Origin: Albula goreensis
Lineage: Eukaryota > Chordata > Actinopteri > Albuliformes > Albulidae
Reading direction: 5' to 3'
Length of the DNA: 64,000 nt
Assembly (NCBI GenBank): GCA_022829145.1
Contig: CM040747.1
Span: 32,628,052 to 32,692,051 of the forward strand
Positions 26,940 to 39,600 of this stretch are shown here, one piece after another. The first letter of the stretch is position 1; every line of letters starts with the position of its first letter. Below the pieces are notes generated by a model. It was given only the letters and a program-made list of their open reading frames with translations. It was not told the origin of the DNA and ran no database searches. The position numbers and the translations under genes were made by a program.

Positions 26940-29660
26940 AGGAGGCCATACTACATGGGTCTGTAAGATTTTCATTGAATTTGTGTAAATTTAAGAAACT
27001 CCTTCTTTGTCTAAAATGCAGGCCCTTGTCATACTACTACATGTTTTTATAAAGAATGTTGAATATGTACGCTAAAAGCTGTCATATACATTGTCCCCAC
27101 AGTGTTGGTGCAGTTTTGATCCATTTATACTGGGATCAAACAGACAAACCCAAGCTTCATTTAAAAAAAAAAAAAAAAAAAAAACTTCCATTTTTAGAGG
27201 ACAGTTTTTTTTTCTTAACGATGTAAAGTTAGACTTAAAACCATTCTGATCAAGGTGACTTTGGACAGCAGTTGTGTAAGAGGCAGTCCAGTTTCATATT
27301 AATATATTAAACAAAATGGTAATTTTAATATATCATAGGCATGATGTGTTGTGTTAATGAAGTATCTTAGTTTGACTTTTGTTTTTATTTGATACACTGC
27401 CCCTGCACACACAAACCACTCCTCTCTACAGCTGTATTAAGCAGATGTGTGTGCTCTATAAATCTGTCCTTTCTAAAAATTATGTGGTGAACAGTTACAT
27501 TGGATTTACACAGCTAGGTTTTTGCTAAATCTTACTCAACCTTAAATGTTAATTAGCATCATAGCTTTCATATCTGAAATTTAAACGGATGAAAAGGGAT
27601 TTTGTGTTGGGTACCTGTTAGCATTTACCATTGTGCTGTAACTGTAAGGATACAACAAACTTTTACTCAGTTCTCAGCAAGGAAAATGGTACAAATTGTG
27701 TTTTCCTTATTTTAGTGAGGAATTCAGATTTTACAAATAAAACTGTTTGTCACATGAAGTATTATCTGGATTATAGTGAGAAAAATTACAATGGAACCAT
27801 CGTAATTGCAAGACAGAACATTGTTAATGTATCTTGCTATACTACAAGTGTGCTAGCAATTAATTATGGATGATATATATAGATTATGGACAAATAAAGC
27901 CAACTATTCAACGATTCTAACCCTTTGCAGTGAACAGAAGATTTCCTTTTAGAATGGAGCATCAGGATAGGACATCTCTATGATTCTGTTGAGGAATCAT
28001 GGGAAAGTCTGTGCCGTCTTACTGCTACTTCAATTTCCATCCTTGAAACGCAAGTCTGGTGGTCCAGACGTCTCTTGGCTGCTGCTTTTCCCATTGGCAG
28101 CAAATTTTATGAGGCCTAGTTCCTGGTATGCACTTTGCTGTCATAAAATCCCCTACAGAGAAACAGTCAACCACATTAATGCATAAGAGAACTTTAAATC
28201 TTTATGGCTTGACTGTCCATATCAGTGTCTTGGTGGCCTGTAAGCATTCCAGAGCCCACACAATGAAAGGGAAGAAGTAGTTTTTCCTTTTAATGTCTTG
28301 TTTATATTCCTGTATTTAATAAAGTTCTCATTTTTAAATTTCTGATCAAATAAAACTGGCCTGGATTATACTTGTTAGAAATAATGTTTTAGTAACCATG
28401 TAGTATATAATAGCAAGATGTTTGCACTATCATGATATAGATAAGTCATGGTGCCATGCACAATTTAGACGCTATTGCATTCTGTCGTAGATGTTTGCCA
28501 AAGATATCAAATATCATTTAATTGATACTGAGGATTGGGGTGCCCTGAAATCAAAAGTGCTTTGCAAATCCCAAAGCATCCATTTCCATTGAGGCCAGCA
28601 AATTATACTTTCACAGTCCAGCAGTACAGAATGTAGTAATGATGACAAAAACGTTTAATAAGTAAAGTATAATTTACGTCATGAACAAAAATTGGTACGA
28701 AGATCGCCTGGCTAAACTTGTCAATCTCATTTATCACAACCACATCAGGTAGATAGCGAACTTTCAGTGCCGATTGAACGGCAATACTCAGTGAAACGTG
28801 CCGTGCTAATGAATCATTAATGCAATTGTGTAAATGAAAATATTTTCATGCCTCGGTAAATCACTGATTGTCGAGATGAGAATCACTCACGAGAAGCACT
28901 CCAATCACAATTGCCACCATCATTTTTATGAACTGCTGAACAAAAACGTGGAAAAGCTCTAGCTATATGATCTATATAGATAAGTAAACGTGAACCGATA
29001 ACACGTTTAAATTACAAAATGACACGCCCAAATGACATTCAGATATTATTGCTAAACAAAACTCTGAATTTTATTAATTTTATTGCCATATTCCATGAGT
29101 ACATGTACCTTGTTTAATGAGCCATGTTTAATGTTTAACGGTATGGCAGATAACCAGTACATACTTTGCTCTGGTGTTCCATAAACGCTCAAATAGATGT
29201 TTCTGTAGACTCCTTGGTATTTTTAATTCTAAGAATTTAGACTCCACTTCCCGTGTCATTGGCATTCTAGTGGCCACTACTGGAGTCTTTTTATATTGCA
29301 CCCAGAAGTAAATATTTTTCCTCATAGTTTCCTGGTGGGGGCGGTATGGAGACTCCAACTATCACAAAACGTTGCTTACCTTTAAGCAATAGAAACTGGT
29401 ATGTACCGATGTTGCACGTAACAGATTTAGGCAACAACGACAGTTACGTATATGATGTACAAATATAAATCAGTATAAGCCACTTCAGTTTTTGTATTTT
29501 CTGTTTACCATATTTTCTGTTTATGTATAGATTGTGTGTCAATTTTTAAAAAAAAAGTTCTGTACAAAAAAAGGTTAAAGGATAGTTTTAAGAATATTTC
29601 TGTACAAAGACTAGGTTGTAGGATACAGTTTTAGAAAAAATAAGTCATACAAGTTCAATT
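26940..29660. other. Intergenic, no gene seen
   Basis: AT-rich DNA past the tmed10 3' end, with an A-tract near 27162-27184. Extra AATAAA signals at about 27893 and 28317 could mark longer tmed10 3'UTR forms. No exon is supported. Confidence 0.5.
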
Positions 29661-29663
29661 GAG

Positions 29664-29962
29664 AAAAGACTGAGTCCCGCTGTATCGCTCAGGCTGCACT
29701 GCAGCGTCTATTCACAGGCGCGATCCCACTACTGAGCGGCACGGGGGCTTTGACCTGCTCCGTTTCCGACCTGGGCCGGTTCACCCCTCCTTAGGCGACC
29801 TGGTGGTTCCGAGCTCCCCCAGAAACACCATATCGATACCGAGCTTAGTGCGGACACCCGATCGGCATAGTGCACTGCAGCCCAGAACCCCTGAGCTCAA
29901 GCGATCCGCCAGCCTCAGCCTCCCAGTAGCTTGGATTACAGGCACGCGCCACCGCGCCCGGC
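29664..29962 (-). ncRNA. rn7sl: 7SL (signal recognition particle) RNA, copy 1
   Basis: On the minus strand, starting at 29962, the sequence begins GCCGGGCGCGGTGGCGCGTG exactly as vertebrate 7SL RNA and continues through the whole molecule (about 297 bases). It is not an Alu-type SINE, because the central S domain is present: CACTAAG-TCGG, TAAGGAGGGGTGAACCGG, and the SRP54-binding helix 8 CAGGTCGGAAACGGAGCAGG. It ends ACTCAGTCTTTT, a pol III T-run terminator, at 29664-29667. 7SL RNA is the scaffold that targets ribosomes making secretory proteins to the ER. Copy 2, about 1.14 kb away, differs at roughly nine positions. The ORF on the opposite strand is a shadow. Confidence 0.95.
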
Positions 29963-30006
29963 GAGAGCAGAAGGAGATTTTAGAGCTTTTCTACCAGACA
30001 GTGGCG

Positions 30007-30014
30007 TGACGTCA
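30007..30014 (-). promoter_or_regulatory. ATF/CRE site of 7SL copy 1
   Basis: A perfect TGACGTCA lies 45 to 52 bases upstream of the RNA start. The human 7SL promoter needs an ATF site at about -50, so this is the expected external pol III promoter element. A TA-rich segment (CTCTAAAATC) lies in between. Confidence 0.8.
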
Positions 30015-30801
30015 GCAACCCTTCGCGCTGGCTCAATATATGTTCACAGTTCCCCCTCTAGTGGTCAGCAAACGAAACAACACCTGACAGTAACGGAGTG
30101 AAGGGGCCTCATTGTTTAACCCGACGAACAATACTATTGATCATTTAATGCTGATGACGCAAGGTCATGGATGCTATACGAGCTTTTGTCCAATAGAAAA
30201 GTAAAAAAGCAGCTATTTTAATCTTTGAAATTAAATAAATACACTCCCTTACTGTACTGTTGCATAAGTTTTCATGATGGCCTAGGCCTAAATCTGAAAC
30301 AACTGCAATGTTTCAGGACGGTCTGACATGGAAATTATTTGACTCAAGATGCTTTTTCATTCCAATTTTAAATTTCATATCCACAAAAGAAACGATTGAT
30401 ACATTTTTGGCGAAGTATACCCAGAAAATGCTATTTACTTTTATACCCTGGAAGAAATATTGCACATTTCCTTCCGCGCATTTTCCACAGTTGCATTTAT
30501 TAAATCTGTGTCTACATCAGGCACAACAGGCTAATATTTTAATATTTAAACGTCTTACGAAGATATATATGTTTGTTACAATGGCCAAACTCGCATTTTA
30601 TTTAAAATAAATGTAAAGAAAACTTGTCAAATGTAACATTTGGTCCTCAACCTTAATTTATCAAGAATGGCTATAAGAAAAGCCACAGGGGTACCCACAG
30701 AGTAAGTTTGAGAATGCCTGGTCAAGAGAATTATCCACGACGTAGACAATCGAGTAAAACAGAAAGTTATACATAGTTATATCCAGTTTCTGCATTTTAA
30801 A

Positions 30802-31100
30802 AAAAGACTGAGTCCCGCTGTGTCGCCCAGGCTGCACTGCAGCGTCTACTCTCAGGCGCCATCCCACTACTGAGCGGCACGAGGGCTTTGACCTGCTCCG
30901 TTTCCGACCTGGGCCGGTTCACCCCTCCTTAGGCGACCTGGTGGTCCCGAGCTCCCCCAGAAACACCATATCGATACCGAACTTAGTGCGGACACCCGAT
31001 CGGCATAGTGCACTGCAGCCCAGAACCCCTGAGCTCAAGCGATCCGCCAGCCTCAGCCTCCCAGTAGCTTGGATTACAGGCACGCGCCACCGCGCCCGGC
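30802..31100 (-). ncRNA. rn7sl: 7SL (signal recognition particle) RNA, copy 2
   Basis: A second full-length 7SL RNA on the minus strand. It runs from the GCCGGGCGCGG start at 31100 to the T-run at 30799-30805, about 297 bases. It has both Alu-domain ends and the complete S domain. At several positions where the copies differ (for example AAGTTCGG against AAGCTCGG) this copy agrees with human 7SL as I recall it, so it may be the more conserved of the two. Similarity between the copies continues about 100 bases upstream (shared CTGGTAGAAAAGCT and GGAACTGTG), so the duplicated unit included the promoter. Confidence 0.95.
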
Positions 31101-31144
31101 GAGTAAAGAAGGAGATTTTAAAGCTTTTCTACCAGACAGTGACG

Positions 31145-31152
31145 TGATGTCA
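31145..31152 (-). promoter_or_regulatory. ATF/CRE-like site of 7SL copy 2
   Basis: TGATGTCA at exactly the same distance (-45 to -52) as in copy 1, with one change from the perfect palindrome. It is predicted to be a weaker ATF site. Confidence 0.65.
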
Positions 31153-31199
31153 GGAGGTCACAGATATCGCCAAATATGCCTGCACAGTTCCCTCTAGCG

Positions 31200-33096
31200 C
31201 CTCAGGTATGATATAACACAAAGAGCACGGAAGAATGACAAACCTCACCTGCTTGTCTTATACGTTTTGTCATGCATTTGATTCCTACTTTCCCCTTGAG
31301 GATTAATCAATTTCATTGAACTGAATAAACAACATACAATGATCCACTGAATTTTGATCTTTAGGACCGTTTTTCATGTATTCACTTCTAAAATATCAGC
31401 CATTGCTTATAGGCAACATGATATATCCATACACTAACCGCTATATTTAGATATCGTAATAATATATACATTTTCTGCAGTTACGTTGATCACGTCGTTA
31501 ATTATTGATATCAATATTCTGTGCCATTTTATTTCACTAATCTTATGCATGTAGCCTGCCATATGCATACCGTTTGTTTGATATGTTGCTTACTCCAGTG
31601 TACAGTAAATGAACGGTGAAGCAGTGGAGTATATGTGAATATCCTCTCCAATTAGCCAAGCATCTGTGTGTTTACCACCCAAGCAGTCACAAGTGTCAGA
31701 TTATCTTATACGATTCCATATGTTCCTGGTCACAACTCTAGAATTCACTTTTCTCTTTCTAGAAATACGTTATTGAATGGTGTTAGGTAGTAATTAACTG
31801 TCAACAAATGAAAAGAAACAATATGTATTGCATTGTATTTTTTTTTTTTTTTTTTTTTGAAAAATTGACATGAAATGCAAAAAAAAAAAAACAGTTGGTA
31901 GGTATCATTAGGAGTCCTTAAGCATCATGTGCTTTACATTATTCTTTATTGTGTACAATTTCTTCTTACAGTTTTATCTGAAAAGTTACCATTTACTGCA
32001 AACAAAGTACAGACATGAGTGAACTGTAACTTAACATTTAGTCGTTTTAATATCTGTGCCATTTTTATGAATGTAAAGCAGTTTATAAAATACATTTGTA
32101 TCTTTCTGTTTTTTAAAAATACATAACTCCACAATTTAAAAGAAAAAGAAAAACTGAACAATCAACACATTGAAGTTTCATAACAAAATCATATGAACAC
32201 ATTCATAACTTGATATCCATCTTCTCAGTAGATTAACTAAGGGAAGAAAAAGGAAGAGAGTTAGAAATTGGATGTACTCTACTGGCCTATTCAGAAAACA
32301 TTTTGTATACGCATTCCATTTATTAAATATGACTTAAAACAGTTAAGTAACATGCATAAAATAATCAGTGTACAACAATGAGTTTTCATTCTGGTTATTC
32401 GTATATTAATTAGCAAAAGTGTGAACTCCTAATTTAAGAACTCTTAATTGCCATTAAAGCAGCAATAATATCAAACTTATAAACACCACGAGTATTTAAA
32501 ACAATGGCTTGTCAATAAGCTCATATTTTTAAATTTGATACAAGCCACTACAAATTATTACTTAACAGGTAACATGCTTTTAAACTCTGTGGATAGACGT
32601 TTTAAATGCATAACTAAATGCTACAAGCAAGCTCGAGAATATTTAGTACATCATATTAATCACAGTGTTAACTGTGTTGATGTGACAAAAACCTTTTGCA
32701 ATTTGAATAACACTTTTTCTGGTTCGCAAAACTTAAGTAAGTTTCATGCTGGTCATAGCATGAAACCAGTAGGAAGGACATAACGATGCTAATCTGTATT
32801 CTGCAATATTAAGATGTGCCGTATCAATATTTCCTATGTGCGATACTGTGCATTGAGATGTAAATGTGTAAATTGTTTCTTGTAATGCAGCTATTTGGAA
32901 TGTAAATTTTTATTTTTTATTTCTTATCTATTATATTTTACTGTGTACTGATGCTCTTGTTATTACACTATCCCCTTTGCTGCTGTAACACTGTAAATTT
33001 CCCTGTGGGATTAATAAAGGATTATTATGTTATCTGTAATTCCTGCATAGTAGTTCACTATGCACTTGAAACTGTGATGTAATATACCTGGGTACA
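31200..33096. other. Intergenic, with probable LINE or SINE tail
   Basis: AT-rich DNA with T and A homopolymers near 31839-31858 and 31880-31891. The stretch about 32960-33040 reads 'ctgtaacactgtaaatttcc' and then '...ataaaggattat', which resembles the 3' tail of common fish retroposons. It may also overlap the zc3h14 3'UTR. No other gene is seen. Confidence 0.4.
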
Positions 33097-33655
33097 TCAG
33101 TGATGTTCTGCATTGATCTTTGTGACACAGGAAGATGTATTCCCTCCTAAGTGTCGTTGTTCTTGAGTGTGGGTGAGTCGTGAGTACCTGTTCTGGGTTT
33201 TTGTCCACTTGAGTGCGTGTCTGGGAGGAACAGCCAGTGAAGGGTGGTAAAAGGTACAGTCCGCTCGTTTGCACTGGGCCGCAAACCTGCAGGGCTGCGA
33301 GACCAAAAAGAGATCAAATTTATGCCTTTAAAATAACAGTAATACAGGTTGAGTATGCCTTATCCGAAATGCAAGGGACCAGAAGTGTTTCAGATTTTGG
33401 ATTTTTTCGGATTTTGGAATATTTGCATTAACAGCCATTCCCGACATACATCCGAGTTTCGTTCTGACCCGGTCGTATCTTGAAATGGATGCAAGGCGGG
33501 TGTGTGTTAGCATTGCATGTAGAACTACACATGTAGCAAGTAGAAGATGTACATAATACCAGGATCTCATCTGAAAGTCACTATCGTATGCACACAGCCG
33601 TTAGCACTGGCGGACGTACAACCAAGCATAATTTACATATATTTTTTTCTTTATG

Positions 33656-33686
<31 letters not shown>

Positions 33687-36600
33687 CATACTGTATATTT
33701 TTGGTCATATGTACGGATGTCTATAAGTTGTGTAAGTCAGGTGTGGAATTTTCCACTTGTGTCAGAAAGGGGTGGAGCTCCTTGTGTGACCTGTGTGATG
33801 GACCCGAACCCAAAACCATTTCTGAGCAGAGACCAAAGTCTTCTAATTGGCTTAGCAACGCTGGTGATCAATAACACTGTGCTACACCACCCATTACGGC
33901 TTTATGAAATTCACATTGAGCTCTCCAGCATTCCTCTATCTGCAGGCCAGCTCATGGTCCTGTTTCACATACATGGCTAACTGAGTTAGCAGTTTGTTGA
34001 CAATTTGTGTCAAGCCTAGGATTTTCAGTTTCACAAAGCGAGTTCTCGATTTAGCTGGACTTGTTACCAGGGCAACAAAGTTCTGATCCCAAACCTGCAA
34101 GCACTGGGTGGCTTAGGTTTCAGTTAGCTGGATAACATGAACATTTGGGTAGGCCACCTGACGAAACTCTGGGCACACTCAACAGCAGAAGTGAACACGC
34201 TTTTTCTGTGAGAGGTTCTTGATGATGAAGGAGCTATCACTGCAATTTAGAAGGGCTTGAATTTGAAGAGATCTAAAACATCCCTCAGGGCACTCAGGTA
34301 ACTACCTTTACGATTGTTAATGATGTAGTCTAAACGGAAGTATTTACCACCAGAGATAAATAGGACTGCACCGCTAACTCCACAGGGCAAAGTTTAGCTG
34401 TCTCTTTTTCCTCTCTGCTACATTAAAATAGTTTTGAGAAGTTAACTAAATTACCTGGTTGAAAATGTACCAATAAGGCCGTCATCTATTTGCAATTAAG
34501 TTTTTCTTTTTTTGTACTCGCTGCCAAGTTCTTTTGTGTGCAGATCCCTCGAGTAGCCATGAAAACAAAGATTTCAGATTGGCTGCATGATCAGAAATCA
34601 CAGGTGTCCCAATTTTAGGGGCTGACAACCACTTTCAAGTTTAGCCGCATTACATTAGTCACTCTAGTGACTGAACGTCTTCCATAACTGCACTTATCCG
34701 CCGTTCCAAAAGTGGAAAACTTTGCTTTTATCATTTAAAGGCTACAAATGCTTTTATCATTTTCATACAGAGGTTCAAACAGGTAATGCAAAATGACTTA
34801 ATATTTTTATCATGACTCGAGATCTCAAGATAACAGAATATATAATAAGAAAAAAGAATATATATATACATACCTATAAATAAATATATATACATATACA
34901 TATATATATATATACACACATACGATATTTTGCGCCATCCTGCAAAAGGTAGTCTCACCTAGCCTTGTGTCTATATAAGGACTGTAATACTATTTTCGGC
35001 ATGCGATTCATCTCCCCTTTATTATAGAGCGAGTTATTCGCACAGTTATCCAAGATAATTTAATGCTGAATTGATTGATCAAAACATAATCCATGTTTGT
35101 GAAACAGAGTAAGCCTCCTGAGATTACTTCATAAGATTACTTCATGTGGCTCATGTCAAATTACCCTGCACTGTTCAAGTAAGTGAAATGTGTGTATGCA
35201 AGTGTCACAGCGGCATGAATTAAAATCTCACTTTTGGGTGGTAAAATGGGCACTCCATCTTCTTGCAGTCTGGAAAGAACCGACACACAGTGCTGGTTGC
35301 AGCCGGAGCTGTAGGAAACACAGTTGCGAGGAGGATTTTTATAATAATTCAACATATCATTTATAAATCATATTTTATATAATAGTACAGCATAGCTGGA
35401 GCTTGCAGTAAAAATCACAGCTATCGGTCCTATGTAGAAGAGCAGGGTGGAATAAACCAAGATGGCTGTACCCTGTCTTTGCGGGGGGATAGGGCTCTTC
35501 TGCTGACATGGGTGAAGGGGCAGTCCGTCTTGGTGCACTTGGCGTCATACTTGCAGTTTGGGTGGATGAACAGGCATTTGTCTCCGAATTTGCAGCTTGG
35601 GAAGGTCCTACGCGAATGAGAATGGAAAAGAGAAAAAAAAAAAAAAAGTCCCTTTCAAATATATAATTTGTTATATCTGCATCCGGGCCACCCAAAAATA
35701 GCAACTGCTTTTCAGTCTAGCTGGGCTTGAAATTTTAATTGGATACATATCTGGATTTGGAATCACTTCAGTTCTCCCTGAGGGCACAAGTTTGTTCTCA
35801 GAAAGATGAGAGAAACATACTCTGAATTGTAAGGTTTAGAAAACTGTATTAACGTGCAATTAAAAATAAAAATAGAGTAACGAGGTTGAAAAGGAGTCAC
35901 TGGAAATTGTAATTTGATCATTTTAGAAAAAAAAAAAAAAAAAGATGTATGGCTAGCCTAAATGTGCACTGGCCGTTAGTTATGATGGAGGCGCAGGTTG
36001 CCGTGACACTCACTTGCACTGGGCGGTGGGGTGATGGTACATGCACTCGTCCCCGCTCTTGCACACGGGCCAGAACTTGCAGCGTTCCAGAACCTTCTGC
36101 CTCTTCACCGGAACAACCCCGTCCCCTTCAACGTCCCCCATGTCCTCTTCCATCGGCTCTTCTGCAAAGGAGGGAGAGAACGGGATGAGATTCAGAGAGA
36201 AGCCTGTGCCAGTCACCAGACCCAAGCCTGAGGTGAACGCACTGAGTGGAGCAACAGAGCCAAAGCTAGCGCTGCCTGACAATGCACAACCCACAGCTTC
36301 ATCCCACTCAGTAGGACTTCAGTGTGGACTTTCCTACTGTTTCCACAGCTCTCAGGAGAATATAATAAAACTATATATATAGATTTTTATATTTTTTATT
36401 TTTACCACAGGTATCATTTTCTGTTTCTTGTGGGTAAAACCATACAAGCAACAGATTTGGAGTTAAAAAAAAAAAAAAAAAAAAAAAACTGTTCAAAGTC
36501 TTGTTGCATCATATTAAGAGAATGCAGATTGCCGCAATGAGCGGTTGATCTAGAGGCTCCATGCTACACTATTAGCTCTCTGCTCCATAACATTAGTTTC

Positions 36601-39600
36601 CATAACATTGGTGAACAACCAAGACAAACAGCAACACTACACCAATTTGTAGGATTGACGGTCAATGAGTCAATGTGTGAACCTGTAGGGTTTACCGTCA
36701 GAGTAGTGGAGTTCCCTCTGAAGTCTCTGGTGTATACTCAGAGCTGGCTTCTTCTCCTGGTAGCTGGCTGAGACGGAACACTTGACTGTTTTGGAGCTGT
36801 CGTCCATGTCCGCGTCGGTGTCTCCGAGGGTCCCAATGGGGCTGGGCACACCGTCCAGGGTGACGATAAACTTCGGGCTGGAGTTGCCCAGAGTCTCCAT
36901 ACCATCCCGACTGCAAGGAGACCGAGATGCAACAGTCAAATGGTGGGCACCGGCTCCTCCCTCACTAACATCGGCAGGTAAAGACTTGTAGGTAGGTCAG
37001 ATGTTGTTATACAGGGTGCGTTTACCTGGCCTGCACTGTGCGGGGCGCTGTGAGTGAGGCCTCGTCCCGTATCAGCCCGCCCAGGCGGCCGCGGATCGAC
37101 CCTGCCTCCTCGACCTCTGGCCTCCTCATGATGAAGGAGCGTGTGTCGCTGGGGTTAAGCCCGCCCACGTCCCCCACCAGGAGCACTGCAGAGAATCGCC
37201 AGTTACGCATCTGCACACACTACCACTCAGAGAATCCATCACATATACAGCAGCAACAGCCTGTATAAACTACAGCCCTTACAGCCCATACACACCACAG
37301 GCCTACACACAGCCCAAACACAAATTAAAACTCTTATAGTCAATAGACACTGACACACTACAAGCCCTGAAGTTCAAGCACACTGCTAACCTTCTATTCT
37401 ACACACACTAGACATTACAGTAAGCCTAACAGTTCAAAGGCAGTATCGCTCTTACAGCCTAATACATGTTAACAGTTAATGCACCCAGAGGAAGAGGCAT
37501 TCTCTGACAGCTTGTGACTCGTCATGTTTCAGTTCAAGCAGTGAGAACAGGATGGCTTCACACAGGGGAGGGAGGGAACCTGACCCTGTGTAAACATTCC
37601 ACAGATATGACAGTTCAAATAAGGATCACCCTTTAACAGGGCTTTTATTTTGACACAATTACACCTTTATGCAGAAACTCTACCTTGTGCACTTTGCAGC
37701 TTCAAGGACGAGGGAAGTCTTTTAGTTAAATGCAGAACAAGGTTTTTGATATAATGGAAATTGTTGCTATAATGGAAGCTCACAACGTGAAAGAAGTTTA
37801 ATATGGGCCTCCCGGGTAACTGACACGCTACTGGGTCATACTAACTAAAATGGGAGTTGCTTATAAGAAAAAACAGACAGTTGTCGGTTTAAAAGTTAGC
37901 TCTTTGCCTCCCCTGCGGAAGGCACAGGCCATCAGAGGTTTCCAGACTGCAGTCAAACTCTCTGTCACCTTGCTGTCCTCTCGATCCATCCTCTGGCAGG
38001 TCCATCTGCAGCCGGGAACTCAGGCTTCTGCTCTGAACTGAGGACAAGAGCCAATCAACGGAGAGAAAAACAACACTTGAGCTACATGAGCCAATCAACA
38101 GAGAGAAAAACAACACTTGAGCTACAAGAGCCAATCAACAGAGAAACACAACACTTGAGCTAATCAAGTACTACTCAGTAAGTGCTGACAGAGGTGTTTG
38201 GAGGAAGGGGGGTGTGATAGGTCTAGGGTGACAGGATTGGTTGGAATTCAGCCAATGAGAAGTGCTGTGGGAGCCCATGTGATAAGTGCTGGTGGGTGAG
38301 TGGAGCCCCTACCTGGCTGCCTGCTGGGCTGTGGCTCTGCAGCCATTAGGGCAAGCGTGTGTCTGCTGGGGGCCAGGGTGTGGAGGTGTTCCTGGACCAG
38401 CTGGATGGCGGCGTTCACGTCATCACCGGCAACACGTGTGCGGGGGGCCACGGGAACTGTCTGTCTCTGCGGCACTGGATTTGGGGGTTGTCACAGCAAC
38501 GGAACAGTCTCAGGCAGAAAGCTAATGACAAAGCATGTGGCCATTGTCATGACAACAAACCCTTTCTGTCAAGTGGACATCAGCTCCATTTTAATCAGAC
38601 ATGGAAAAAGGTCTTATAAAGCGATGTAAAACAGGACCGTCAACAAATACTGATGGCAACAATCTAAAACACCTGCTCCAACACAGAGCACCAAAATCCC
38701 ATTTGTAGATTAATCTTTCCTGTAATTTTTTTCGACTATACACACTTTTAAGAAGCAGCGCCCAATTACGATCAATTCACAAGGTCAGGCTATTAATAAG
38801 TCATACACAGTGACAGCTGTGTTTTTCGTCATTAAGATTTTCTCCAATGAAGTCAGGCTGGAATGGACACAAGATGTTGTTTTCTGCATGCTACCTGTTG
38901 TGTAGTTTGTCGTCTTGGAGATGGACTCCTGGGCTTCAGATATGGCCTTTAAAATTAGGTTCTTGTTGGCCTGTTTTGCAGGAGGTAAGGAGGGTCTGAA
39001 ACAAAACAAAGGACATCATGGCTTCGTACATGCGCCTGTTCTCCACAGACCCTGCACAAGTGTGGGTGACCGAGGGCATTCTACAGGATACAGGCTGGGT
39101 ACAGCGGGCGCTCAAACCTTCTCTCTGGTTTGGATGGCAGGGAGACTCTGCTTGACAGACCACCGCTTCTCGCTGCGTAGCCTTCGTCATCTTCCTCCTC
39201 CTCGTCTTCCTCTTCGAGCTCGTCGCTGTCCCGACCCTCGTCACTGGTTCGGTTCACCCGAACGATGGAGCTTGCTACTGGGGCTTTTCGTTTGCGGGAC
39301 CCCTCCTCCTGTAAAAATACAACCAATACATTGGTCGGTGGCAAGTCACAAAACATAGTCAACATTCTCATTTCCATATTATTTAGTTAGGGAACACGAC
39401 TTGCTGGCATAACTACAGGCAATAGAAAATGGCTTCCGAATTGTTCTTTTGTTCAGTGTGATATGTTACAGTGGACTGACTGACTGCACACTCACCTCTC
39501 TCACAGCCCTGTCCATGCTGTCTCTGGACCCTCGGCTATCCTGAGAGTAGCTGTGTTGGCCCCTGCTGTACGCTGAATTGGATCGGGTCTGTCCCTGGGT

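Noticed and set aside
29664-31100. Alu-like SINE copies
   Set aside because: Both copies keep the full central S domain of 7SL RNA and a phased upstream ATF site, which Alu-type SINEs lack.
29803-31147. Two near-identical ORFs of 68 codons on the plus strand at 29803 and 30941
   Set aside because: They are the antisense of the two 7SL RNA genes. Their similarity comes from the conserved RNA, not from a protein.
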